DNA of 41,694 nucleotides from a virus, in the IMG/VR virus record IMGVR_UViG_3300006805_000055, positions 1-41,694 of that record, one strand, 5' to 3'. The notes beneath the pieces were generated by a model. It saw only the letters and a program-made list of their open reading frames with translations. It was not told where the DNA came from and did no database searches. Shown piece by piece: positions 15,999 to 22,728 of the stretch. The position numbers and the translations under genes are program-made. Position 1 is the first letter of the stretch; each line of letters begins with the position of its first letter.

Positions 15999-16532
15999 TT
16001 ATAGTCCTGCCTTTGATAGAAAATCTCTAAGAAGATTATCTTTTTTACCGTGCACGTTCTTGGCAGGAAGACCTGCAATTGCTCTCATCTCGTTCAAATC
16101 TTCTTCATGTTCAATACGATAATCATGTGGGCTCATAATGATAATTGATTTCAATTGTTCAACATCAGCATCATAATCCTCACCATTGAATTTAACGGTC
16201 CATTCAGTTAGTGGAATATCACTTAATGTTTCTAAGTCATCAATCAATTCAATAAGTCTAGCGGCTGCTGTACTTCTACGAGGAATTTCTACAAAAACTA
16301 GATTTCTACCTGGTGTATATTCGCCCTCACTTACTGCTGCGTCAAGAATCCAATCATAACCACGTTCAAACCAGTCACTTAAGTCTTGGCTTGCTTGCTC
16401 ACCTTTTACAATGAAAGCAAAAGTGACAATTTCATCATCACTACCAGCTTGTGCAGAAAATTCATCAACACTTACCGTAGGGATAATTTGTCCAACCATA
16501 TCATGGTGATCTAGATTCTCGTTTAATCTCAT
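15999..16532 (-). CDS. Conserved T4-like phage protein, 177 aa
   Basis: The product is acidic alpha/beta, beginning MRLNENLDHHDMVGQIIP and containing IVTFAFIVKGEQASQDLSDW and NLVFVEIPRRSTAAARLIEL. I recognise this pattern from T4-like marine phages, where it is annotated as hypothetical. It ends with a short helix (LRDFLSKAGL). Its ATG overlaps the stop of the upstream gene (TAATG), and the two appear to be a conserved pair. The function is unknown; position before the holin in a late unit suggests expression late in infection. Confidence 0.65.
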   Translation of the reverse strand: MRLNENLDHHDMVGQIIPTVSVDEFSAQAGSDDEIVTFAFIVKGEQASQDLSDWFERGYDWILDAAVSEGEYTPGRNLVFVEIPRRSTAAARLIELIDDLETLSDIPLTEWTVKFNGEDYDADVEQLKSIIIMSPHDYRIEHEEDLNEMRAIAGLPAKNVHGKKDNLLRDFLSKAGL

Positions 16533-17146
16533 TACATTGCTCCTGGCTGTTGTTGCGGTGCCGCCATCGGTGAATCTAATGCGCCACCTTGTTGAGTCGC
16601 GGTACTTTCTTCGGCTCCGCCCTCTGCACCTTCTTTATCCAAGTCATCATCGTATGCGTCATCCAACTCATCTAGATCCAAGGTCTGTCCTGCAAGGTCA
16701 ATAGAACCTTCACGGATATCGTTCATTAATTCTTTTGGTATTTCAATGCGTACTAACCATACTGATTTTTCAATCATTTTTGGATAGTGTGTGCCTGGCT
16801 TGAAGTCATCATTATCTTCTAGCTTAATAGGTACTTCCATTGTAGTCTTTTTAAAATGAATTCTGCATCCCAAGTGGGTAAGTCTTTTGCCACCTTTTGG
16901 GTTAGGCATTAGTTTCTCTGGGTACATGAAAATACATGCTACTGAGTATTTGTTAGTGATCGGACCATCCACTAACTCACCCAAAATCCAATTTTTGAAT
17001 GCATATAAATCTGATTCGTCTAGTACTCGTTCAAAATCAAGCAATGTGTTGATTGAACCGTCACTGGTGTAGATGCCCTTAATAGTATCAATAATACTAG
17101 GGTAGTCAATATCGTTGAAAAAATCGTCGGCGGAATGTTTGCTCAT
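16532..17146 (-). CDS. Conserved T4-like phage protein, 204 aa
   Basis: I choose the ATG at 17146 (MSKHSADDFFND) rather than 17167, because the late element at 17151-17158 would otherwise be inside the coding region and the transcript would start downstream of the longer start. No Shine-Dalgarno is present and the ATG is four bases after the element. The body is alpha/beta with a beta-rich middle (RLTHLGCRIHFKKTTMEVPI) and an acidic, Gln/Pro-rich C-terminal tail. It is paired with the next gene by a TAATG overlap. No function is known to me. Confidence 0.65.
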   Translation of the reverse strand: MSKHSADDFFNDIDYPSIIDTIKGIYTSDGSINTLLDFERVLDESDLYAFKNWILGELVDGPITNKYSVACIFMYPEKLMPNPKGGKRLTHLGCRIHFKKTTMEVPIKLEDNDDFKPGTHYPKMIEKSVWLVRIEIPKELMNDIREGSIDLAGQTLDLDELDDAYDDDLDKEGAEGGAEESTATQQGGALDSPMAAPQQQPGAM

Positions 17147-17150
17147 AGTG

Positions 17151-17158
17151 TATTTATC
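17151..17158 (-). promoter_or_regulatory. T4-type late promoter element GATAAATA
   Basis: It lies four bases before the ATG at 17146 with no ribosome site between, which suggests a leaderless transcript for the 204-aa, 177-aa and holin genes. Confidence 0.8.
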
Positions 17159-17214
17159 ATTGTGCAACTGATTATGCGCAAATCAAATCCAAGAGTGTGT
17201 TCCTGTTAGCCTAA

Positions 17215-17222
17215 TATTTATG
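17215..17222 (-). promoter_or_regulatory. Possible second late promoter element CATAAATA
   Basis: It matches the late consensus at seven of eight positions and lies 57 bases upstream of the element at 17151, in the phoH divergent region. It would give a longer leader for the same minus-strand unit. Confidence 0.4.
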
Positions 17223-17242
17223 CTAGGAAATTGTGTTAAAAG

Positions 17243-17254
17243 TATACTAGTATA
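17243..17254. promoter_or_regulatory. Palindrome and possible early promoter region of phoH
   Basis: A 12-base perfect palindrome (TATACTAGTATA) lies upstream of phoH, with TATAAC and TATACT as possible sigma70 -10 boxes. No convincing -35 box at 16-18 bases is visible, so the assignment is weak. It may also be an operator. Confidence 0.35.
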
Positions 17255-17269
17255 ACTCAATGAGATGCC

Positions 17270-17277
17270 TTTAAATA
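17270..17277 (+). promoter_or_regulatory. Possible late-type element TTTAAATA for phoH
   Basis: It matches the late consensus at six of eight positions. Transcription about six bases after it would begin at the start of the hairpin 17281-17298. Confidence 0.35.
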
Positions 17278-17280
17278 TCT

Positions 17281-17298
17281 GTGAGTGGAAACACTCAC
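17281..17298 (+). promoter_or_regulatory. Hairpin in the phoH leader
   Basis: A perfect 7-bp stem (GTGAGTG with CACTCAC) is capped by a GAAA tetraloop. It lies eight bases upstream of the AAAGGAG ribosome site and has no T-tract, so it is likely a stabilising or regulatory 5' hairpin. Confidence 0.6.
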
Positions 17299-17320
17299 GC
17301 TCTACCAAAGGAGACATACT

Positions 17321-18112
17321 TTGAGCAAAAGAAAAACAGGCGCTTTACGCAATCAGGAACAAGACACACGTTACCCATCACACGGTAGAAAACAGGACTC
17401 ACAAACTTACTACGCAAAGGAAACTAAAACTATTAAATTTGATCAAACTCGAACTAGTACTCGGGTAGACAAAAGACCTATTAATCTTATTCCAAAATCA
17501 GTCAACCAAGAGAAATACATTCTAGCACTACTTGACGATTCTACAGATATTGTAGTTGTCGGTGGACCAGCTGGAACAGGTAAGACTTACTTAGCTATGT
17601 TAGCTGCTATCAAAGCACTAAAAGCAGGTGAGACAGACCGTATTATTCTTAGCCGCCCTGCAATCGGTGTTGAAGACGAACAACATGGGTTCTTACCAGG
17701 TGATATCAATCAAAAGATGGAACCTTGGACTAGACCTTTGTTAGATGTGCTAAGAGAGTATTATACAGCCGCAGAAATCGCCCACATGCTAGAAGAACAA
17801 ATAGTGGAAATCGCACCCCTAGCATTCTGTCGAGGTCGAAACTTCAAGGACAGCTGGATTATATTAGATGAAGCTCAAAATGCAACCCCAGGGCAACTCA
17901 AAATGATTATGACCCGAATCGGCGTTAACAGTAAGATTGTAATTACTGGAGACATAGAGCAAGCCGATAGAAAAACAGCCGACAATGGGCTACTAGACCT
18001 ACAAAATCGATTGAGGAAGGGGGTGATTCCTGGATTGCAATTATGTAACTTTGAACTGAAAGACGTTCAACGTCATAGAATAATTGAACACGTACTTAGA
18101 TTGTACGGTTAA
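17321..18112 (+). CDS. phoH: PhoH-like ATPase, 263 aa
   Basis: The protein has a P-loop ATPase of the PhoH family: Walker A GPAGTGKT at residues 82-89, Walker B WIILDEAQNA around 179-188 and VITGDIEQAD downstream. PhoH-like genes are frequent in marine T4-like phages; the biochemical role is still debated (phosphate response or RNA metabolism). I choose the TTG start at 17321 because AAAGGAG lies seven bases upstream. The GTG at 17285 is inside a hairpin and has no ribosome site. It is transcribed against its neighbours and ends in a bidirectional terminator. Confidence 0.92.
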   Translation: MSKRKTGALRNQEQDTRYPSHGRKQDSQTYYAKETKTIKFDQTRTSTRVDKRPINLIPKSVNQEKYILALLDDSTDIVVVGGPAGTGKTYLAMLAAIKALKAGETDRIILSRPAIGVEDEQHGFLPGDINQKMEPWTRPLLDVLREYYTAAEIAHMLEEQIVEIAPLAFCRGRNFKDSWIILDEAQNATPGQLKMIMTRIGVNSKIVITGDIEQADRKTADNGLLDLQNRLRKGVIPGLQLCNFELKDVQRHRIIEHVLRLYG

Positions 18113-18114
18113 TA

Positions 18115-18138
18115 AAAAAGGGGCTTTCGCCCCTTTTT
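18115..18138. terminator. Bidirectional terminator between phoH and the 83-aa gene
   Basis: A stem of AAAAAGGGGC with GCCCCTTTTT and a TTTC loop has a T-tract in both directions. It stops the convergent phoH (plus) and gp44-83-aa (minus) transcripts. Confidence 0.9.
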
Positions 18139-18388
18139 ATTCGTCTTGCATTTTCTCTAGCTCATCAATATAGTCTGGATAGACTTGTTTATAATGTGCC
18201 GAGATAATGTCCCACTCAGTTGGTACAACCATACCCTGAATCACGCTCTTTACGACAGTTTTTTCCTTAAAGTCTAAGATGATATTAGCAGTAGTAATAT
18301 CACGCTCTTTCAAACTTTTTGCAATCTCAACTTGCTCGTCAACTTTGCCATCAGGCTTTCTCAGGTACGTAACTATAAAATATCTCAT
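18137..18388 (-). CDS. Conserved small T4-like phage protein, 83 aa
   Basis: The product starts MRYFIVTYLRKPDGKVDEQV and is a compact alpha/beta protein well known as hypothetical in T4-like marine phages. It follows the clamp loader gene by eight bases with an AAGGAA ribosome site, in the position where T4 has gene 62. It does not look like gp62, which is about twice as long. A link to replication is suggested by its position only. Confidence 0.7.
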   Translation of the reverse strand: MRYFIVTYLRKPDGKVDEQVEIAKSLKERDITTANIILDFKEKTVVKSVIQGMVVPTEWDIISAHYKQVYPDYIDELEKMQDE

Positions 18389-18396
18389 ATTGTTCC

Positions 18397-19320
18397 TTAA
18401 CTTGTTAATTCTACTAGAGTAGCTGCTAGACTGATTTCAGGAATTCCCACCAGACTTAGATTAGCTAATCCGTTGCGAATGAAGATGATACTAGCATCAC
18501 GCTTTTCATTCGTGTTCCCCCACAATGGGAGATTATTATACATCCAGCGATAGATATCTTCCAGTCTTGATGGATTCAGGCTGAGATACTGAAGCAATTG
18601 CTGACGACCTTCAGCTACCTTACCTGATTTGAACAACTGTGTTGCATCAAACAATAATTCGTCTTCCCCGCTACCAGTAGAGATAGGTGGCAACAATGTT
18701 CCTGTGCTACTGTTTACTTGCAATTGATTCAAACACTTGCGCAAGTCAGGATACGTGATTGTTACATAGCTATCAAGTACATCTAAATCAAAATTAATGT
18801 CTTCTGTGACTAATACTGTTGCAGCACGAGCCGTAAAGTCGTTTTTGTCTGTCTTCGTGATGCGAAACTCATGGCATCTGCTCTTAAGTGCAGGGATAAT
18901 ACGATGTTCGTAGTTACACGTAAGAATAAACCGTGCAGTCATGTGATATGCTTCCATATCATTACGCAATGCAGCTTGACCAGCTGGTGTCAAGTAGTCT
19001 GCTTCGTCTAGCAATACGACTTTGAACTTACCAAAGGGCATTGTTTGTACGAATCCAACAATCTTGTTACGTACAACGTCAACGGAGTTCTCACGACTTG
19101 CGTTAATTTCTAGCACGTCATACTCATTGACACCTAGCTCGTTAATCAAAACCTTAGCTAGTGTTGTCTTACCTGTGCCTGGATCACCACTCAATAGTAA
19201 GTGAGGGATTGATTCATTCTTGATCCAGCCCGCAACTTGTTCACGTTGACGGTCATCTACGAACACGTAGTCCTCAGTTGTTGTCGGTCTGTAGGCTTCA
19301 ACCCATAATTTACTTTTCAT
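18397..19320 (-). CDS. 44: Sliding clamp loader subunit, T4 gp44-like
   Basis: This 307-aa AAA+ ATPase has Walker A GDPGTGKT (45-52), a DEAD Walker B (105-108) and an S-R-C arginine-finger segment (LKSRCHEF). The C-terminal collar domain is helical. It matches T4 gp44 and archaeal/eukaryotic RFC small subunits. Together with gp62 it loads the gp45 clamp on DNA, which in T4 is also needed for late transcription, consistent with the many late promoters here. The homing endonuclease gene upstream overlaps its start by 11 bases. Confidence 0.93.
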   Translation of the reverse strand: MKSKLWVEAYRPTTTEDYVFVDDRQREQVAGWIKNESIPHLLLSGDPGTGKTTLAKVLINELGVNEYDVLEINASRENSVDVVRNKIVGFVQTMPFGKFKVVLLDEADYLTPAGQAALRNDMEAYHMTARFILTCNYEHRIIPALKSRCHEFRITKTDKNDFTARAATVLVTEDINFDLDVLDSYVTITYPDLRKCLNQLQVNSSTGTLLPPISTGSGEDELLFDATQLFKSGKVAEGRQQLLQYLSLNPSRLEDIYRWMYNNLPLWGNTNEKRDASIIFIRNGLANLSLVGIPEISLAATLVELTS

Positions 19321-19993
19321 ATATAATTTCTTTTCCGTTCAATACTAAAATAACACTAAATCCTTGCATAACGCATTCATTCAATTTAGCTTTGTTCTTA
19401 TTCTCAAGATCCATATCTTCTCCGTGTTTGTTCCAAGTCCATTCAGATTTTATCTCATAAATCGTATTATCTACTAAAAAATCACTAATGTAAAGTCGTT
19501 TGGTGCTATCAGTTGGATCAATATACCAAATTGACGGACCTCGTGAAACATTATATCTTATCCAATCAATACCATTCTTATCTTCAAGGTTCTCTAAAAA
19601 ATTATACTCATGCGTGCCTTGATAGTTTAAATTCGTGTCCTTATAAGGTAAAAGAGGGCACTGTACATTATTCTGCCAGGGGTGCTCGGCCCAATGTTCT
19701 TTCATTTTTTCTGCTAATCGTTGATAATGCCCTGACGCAACCCTAGTCGCACCTCCCTTAACCTGAGATGATTTAGTGATTCCTAATCTAGTCCGTGTAG
19801 CTAAAGACTTTGAAGCAGTTTCTTTGTGGTCAGTGCGGGCAGAGAACTGTTTTCTTTTACCTTGACATGAAATTTGATGGGCTGAACAACAATATCTACC
19901 GTTAGAGAACTTGAATTTAGCTACAGTGTTACATCCGTAGAAACAAAATTCAGTAGTGATTGTTGATTCAGCTTTTGGTCTGGGTGATTTCAT
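19310..19993 (-). CDS. Putative PD-(D/E)xK homing endonuclease with zinc finger, 227 aa
   Basis: Residues about 17-43 hold a Cys/His cluster (C17, C21, C35, C36, H39, C43) that could bind zinc. The middle is basic and probably DNA-binding. The C-terminal part has YISDFLVDNTIYEIKSEW, with D and E-x-K of a PD-(D/E)xK nuclease. This architecture resembles free-standing phage homing endonucleases. It lies directly before, and overlaps, the gp44 gene, the usual sort of essential neighbour for such genes. The ribosome site AGGAG is in the loop of a perfect hairpin overlapped by a late promoter element. Confidence 0.72.
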   Translation of the reverse strand: MKSPRPKAESTITTEFCFYGCNTVAKFKFSNGRYCCSAHQISCQGKRKQFSARTDHKETASKSLATRTRLGITKSSQVKGGATRVASGHYQRLAEKMKEHWAEHPWQNNVQCPLLPYKDTNLNYQGTHEYNFLENLEDKNGIDWIRYNVSRGPSIWYIDPTDSTKRLYISDFLVDNTIYEIKSEWTWNKHGEDMDLENKNKAKLNECVMQGFSVILVLNGKEIIYEK

Positions 19994-20013
19994 AAGTATA
20001 CTCCTGTATACTT
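19994..20013 (-). promoter_or_regulatory. Hairpin sequestering the ribosome site of the homing endonuclease
   Basis: On the minus strand, a perfect 8-bp stem (AAGTATAC with GTATACTT) has the loop AGGA. The Shine-Dalgarno AGGAG lies in the loop and first stem base, and the ATG follows immediately. Read-through mRNA would hide the ribosome site. Transcripts starting at the late element 20013-20020 would lack most of the 5' arm. Confidence 0.8.
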
Positions 20014-20020
20014 ATTTATG
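20013..20020 (-). promoter_or_regulatory. T4-type late promoter element CATAAATA
   Basis: It matches seven of eight consensus bases. The predicted start, about six bases downstream (near 20007), is inside the 5' arm of the hairpin 19994-20013. Confidence 0.7.
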
Positions 20021-20054
20021 CATAGAGATCACTTTTCTACCCAGAGACTATTTT

Positions 20055-20366
20055 TCATTTTTTCAACATTTCGTAAGTGATAACATGTGCAATGCTTTGA
20101 CCTAGGTCTTGATCGCTAGTGATAATATGCAGTGTTTTAGTGCTATGGTCAGTACGTTCATCGTAGCAACTATATTCCATAATATGTCCACCAACTGCAT
20201 TGTAGATTGTGAAGTTCATACCATTCTGCTCAAGCCTTCTACTGCGGGAGAGGCCGATAGTATTACTCAGCTTCATTGATTCTTCCTGCGGCGATGCTTG
20301 ATTACGTGCTTCATTCCACGCTTGCTCTACCTTCTTATTAAACCACTTGTTGATCCATTTAAACAT
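20055..20366 (-). CDS. Conserved T4-like phage protein, 103 aa
   Basis: It has an N-terminal amphipathic segment (MFKWINKWFNKKVEQAW), then NFTIYNAVGGHIMEYSCYD and a C-terminal SDQDLGQSIAHVITYEML, a pattern I know from T4-like marine phages as a hypothetical protein. The ATG directly follows the TAA of the GroES-like gene, with AGGCG as ribosome site. The function is unknown. The conserved pairing with GroES-like and gp44-type genes suggests an early or middle role. Confidence 0.65.
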   Translation of the reverse strand: MFKWINKWFNKKVEQAWNEARNQASPQEESMKLSNTIGLSRSRRLEQNGMNFTIYNAVGGHIMEYSCYDERTDHSTKTLHIITSDQDLGQSIAHVITYEMLKK

Positions 20367-20756
20367 TTAAACGCCTTTTTCACCTATTGTTAAATCATTG
20401 ACGGGTTCGTCTGATATCAGTAGTATATCATCAGGATCCACTCTGCGCAACGTGTGTTTACCCGTTTCGTCTTCAATATCAACACCGCGCGTCCATCTTC
20501 CGTGTGTAATGTAAATCCATTTGCCCACTTCAATGTCATTGATAGCGTTGAAGTCTGGTCCAAGTGCATAGACTTGTGCCCAACGAGGTCTGATACCATG
20601 ACTTTTCATGTCATCATTCAATAACACAATACCACTCTTAGTGAACCGTTCAGTGAATTCCATACCACTAACGATAACGTGCTGCCCAATTGGCTTGAAA
20701 GATGCTTTAGTAATTTTGTGCGGCTCAAAGGCTGCTTTCAATACAATGTCGCTCAC
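20367..20756 (-). CDS. GroES/gp31-like co-chaperonin
   Basis: The 129-aa protein has the Cpn10 fold features: KPIGQHVIVSGM as the first strand, a glycine-containing mobile loop with the I-V-L tripeptide at residues 43-45 that binds GroEL in E. coli GroES, and VGKWIYITHGRWTRG near the end. It is a little longer than GroES (97 aa) and close in size to T4 gp31. In T4, gp31 replaces GroES for folding the major capsid protein gp23; the same role is inferred here. It overlaps the upstream gene by four bases. Confidence 0.88.
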   Translation of the reverse strand: MSDIVLKAAFEPHKITKASFKPIGQHVIVSGMEFTERFTKSGIVLLNDDMKSHGIRPRWAQVYALGPDFNAINDIEVGKWIYITHGRWTRGVDIEDETGKHTLRRVDPDDILLISDEPVNDLTIGEKGV

Positions 20757-21094
20757 TTTTTTGGTGCTTTCTTTGTTACCATTTCAGCTTCTTCGTCATC
20801 TTGATTAAACATCTCTTGTTCTGCGGCAGATAGTTCAACTGGTTCATCAGCAACTAATGCATTCATTGCAGGAGCATGAACCGGAGCTGTTCCAGGAGTA
20901 AGGTGATCTGCTACTGAATTATTGTACGTAGCTTTAACTCGTTTGGTATTATCTTGAATGACTCGATTATTACTATCAACAATATCTCCACGAGCGTTGA
21001 CGTTCATGTTACCTACTGCTCTTGTTTTTTCGTGCTGTGATGATAATGAGGACATGTCTACTGACTTGCCCATTGCTGTTCTGTGAATTGCCAT
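20753..21094 (-). CDS. Conserved phage protein, 113 aa, disordered
   Basis: The protein begins MAIHRTAMGKSVDMSSLSSQ and has the conserved block RAVGNMNVNARGDIVDSNNR. The second half is polar and acidic with a Lys-rich end, so it is probably largely disordered. It is known to me only as a hypothetical protein of T4-like phages. It has a strong ribosome site (AGGAG) and overlaps the GroES-like gene by four bases (ATGA). Confidence 0.65.
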   Translation of the reverse strand: MAIHRTAMGKSVDMSSLSSQHEKTRAVGNMNVNARGDIVDSNNRVIQDNTKRVKATYNNSVADHLTPGTAPVHAPAMNALVADEPVELSAAEQEMFNQDDEEAEMVTKKAPKK

Positions 21095-21103
21095 ATGTTT
21101 CTC

Positions 21104-21610
21104 CTATTTTAAAAACTCATCTATCGATATATCGTAATGCAAGCTATTTATTCTGTGAATCCCGATCAAATACAGAACATAGCTAGCTACACTGCTTCCC
21201 CTACCTACTCCCCATATGACATTATGTTTGCGCATAGTGTCAACTAGGTACTTACAGTATCTAAGTAAAGGGAACATTTCTCTTTCTTGAAACTTGATTA
21301 ATTCTTCGCCAACTCGTTGTAACTCACTATCTGTCTTACAACAATCCAATACTAGTTTAGCAATGTCTAATGACTTGTATTCATCGGGCATGTACCAATT
21401 GTCTTGTGATAGATTATCGAATTCAGCTAGTGTCAGTGTTTCTTGCACATAGTTGACTAGATGCGGTAAGTTGGTTAGTTCTAATCCAGAAGCAAACTGT
21501 ATGTCGGCAGTAACCAATGCGTGGTTGATTACTTTATCAGGATCAGACAAGTAGATTTGGCATAAATCTGCCTCATCTAATAGTTGACGTCCGTACATAT
21601 CTGTTTTCAT
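21104..21610 (-). CDS. DnaE-derived fragment (DNA polymerase III alpha palm start)
   Basis: The last 65 residues of this 168-aa protein align well by eye with the region of bacterial DnaE just before its catalytic site. FPLLRYCKYLVDTMRKHNVI then GVGRGSSVASYVLYLIGI matches the GPGRGSAAGS palm block, and it ends at DEFLK, where DnaE continues into the catalytic aspartates. The catalytic acids themselves are missing. Residues 1-100 are unlike DnaE. It is complete with its own stop, so it is probably a domesticated fragment and not a recent deletion. No Shine-Dalgarno is evident. It may bind nucleotide, DNA or polymerase, but this is not known. Confidence 0.6.
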   Translation of the reverse strand: MKTDMYGRQLLDEADLCQIYLSDPDKVINHALVTADIQFASGLELTNLPHLVNYVQETLTLAEFDNLSQDNWYMPDEYKSLDIAKLVLDCCKTDSELQRVGEELIKFQEREMFPLLRYCKYLVDTMRKHNVIWGVGRGSSVASYVLYLIGIHRINSLHYDISIDEFLK

Positions 21611-21659
21611 ACGCTATGATAACACAGCGATAGCAAAAATGCAAGACTTATTTGCCCGT

Positions 21660-21896
21660 TTAGGGCTTGTTGTTATTGATTTGAATGTTGTTTTGGATGT
21701 TTTGTTTCTTATACATTTCATCCATACGCTTTGCGTACTCAGCTTTGTACCCTTCAAGAACCATGAATATTTGGTTAATCATAAAGGGCTGGTTCATGCG
21801 ATGGGCAAAGGTTAGTTTGCCGGTTAGATCATTCATTGCAGTTTGTAGTTCTTCTACTGATTTCTCAGAGATATCGGGCATGAAAGGATGTTCCAT
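21660..21896 (-). CDS. Conserved small helical phage protein, 78 aa
   Basis: I choose the ATG at 21896 (MEHPFMPDISEKSVEELQTA), two bases after the stop of the upstream gene; the longer frame to 21992 is inside that gene. The product is helical (LTGKLTFAHRMNQPFMINQI) with an Asn/Gln-rich tail. It resembles a small protein found near tail and neck genes of T4-like marine phages. No function is known. Confidence 0.7.
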   Translation of the reverse strand: MEHPFMPDISEKSVEELQTAMNDLTGKLTFAHRMNQPFMINQIFMVLEGYKAEYAKRMDEMYKKQNIQNNIQINNNKP

Positions 21897-21898
21897 AA

Positions 21899-22702
21899 TT
21901 AAGGCGCCGCGTAAAGTGCTACATAGCCCCAAATGTATGAACTGCCATCGTAGCTTCCGACACATACATACAGATTCGCGCCGTCTGTGCAAATACCACC
22001 GGCGCTGTCACCGGGGGCCCCACGGCCGGCTGGCTGACGTAAATCAATTCTACTAGCAACTTGATTTCTGTTCAATGGGTAGATATCAAGTGTTGTGCCA
22101 CAATTGATAGTAGCAAGTTTATACTGTAATTCACCTACTCCTGCAGGCGCGGTCACTTGATTAGAGTACGTGGTGTTGATATCTGGATAACCATTTGAAC
22201 CGTAATTTTCTAGGATTCGTGCAGTAGTAGTCATCCCTTGGGTTAGAATCCCACCTGCATTAAATGTACTATCAGGGAAGAATACAGTAGCACTAGCATT
22301 CGCTACAGTGAGTCTTAGTTCTAAATTACTCTGAGTACCGGTCTTACCCCAGCCACCGAAGCTGATAGTAGTATCTTTGTCAATAGTACCGTATTGTACA
22401 TCACCTTTACTTACATCAATGAACAATGAAGATGGAATACTAGTACCCAAATTATGAGTAGTAGCTGTAAAACTTCTGACTAGTGCATTACTAATCAATG
22501 TCCCGTTCATGTCATTATTGAGAGTGATACCAGTTAACCCAGACTTAACAATAACTTTGTTTTGTAAGTCAGTTATCTCTACTTTTGCAGTATCGATATT
22601 GGTTTTGATGTTAGTGAAGTTATTTCTAAAACCCTGAGTACTATTATTGACTCCAGGGGTAGGGTAGCTTACGTTAAGACTGTTTGTGTTGATTGCGCTC
22701 AT
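21899..22702 (-). CDS. Tail-associated structural protein, 267 aa
   Basis: The N-terminus (LNVSYPTPGVNNSTQGFRNN) resembles the attachment domain of T4-like phage fibres and is similar in kind to the start of the 1725-aa fibre (IRDAFGKVQNNFTDLY). The remainder is beta-rich with a Gly-rich end (GDSAGGICTDGANLYVCVGS) as in small virion proteins that carry a receptor-facing tip. It is expressed from the element at 22721, with a GGAA ribosome site. Baseplate or fibre assignment cannot be settled. Confidence 0.65.
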   Translation of the reverse strand: MSAINTNSLNVSYPTPGVNNSTQGFRNNFTNIKTNIDTAKVEITDLQNKVIVKSGLTGITLNNDMNGTLISNALVRSFTATTHNLGTSIPSSLFIDVSKGDVQYGTIDKDTTISFGGWGKTGTQSNLELRLTVANASATVFFPDSTFNAGGILTQGMTTTARILENYGSNGYPDINTTYSNQVTAPAGVGELQYKLATINCGTTLDIYPLNRNQVASRIDLRQPAGRGAPGDSAGGICTDGANLYVCVGSYDGSSYIWGYVALYAAP

Positions 22703-22720
22703 ATTTGTTATTCCGTATTG

Positions 22721-22728
22721 TATTTATT
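22721..22728 (-). promoter_or_regulatory. T4-type late promoter element AATAAATA
   Basis: It overlaps the stop codon of the 716-aa gene (TAATAAATA) and heads the 267-aa and 78-aa genes. Confidence 0.7.

Noticed and set aside
15998-16078. Upstream start extending the holin to 231 aa
   Set aside because: The extension lies wholly in the coding region of the 177-aa gene, and the ATG at 15997 has AGGACT and a normal gene junction.
17285-17320. GTG start giving a 275-aa PhoH
   Set aside because: The GTG lies in the stem of a hairpin and has no ribosome site. The TTG at 17321 has AAAGGAG seven bases upstream.
21897-21992. Upstream start extending the 78-aa protein to 110 aa
   Set aside because: The extra residues are Arg/Cys-rich and antisense-like within the 267-aa gene. 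The ATG at 21896 fits the conserved N-terminus.
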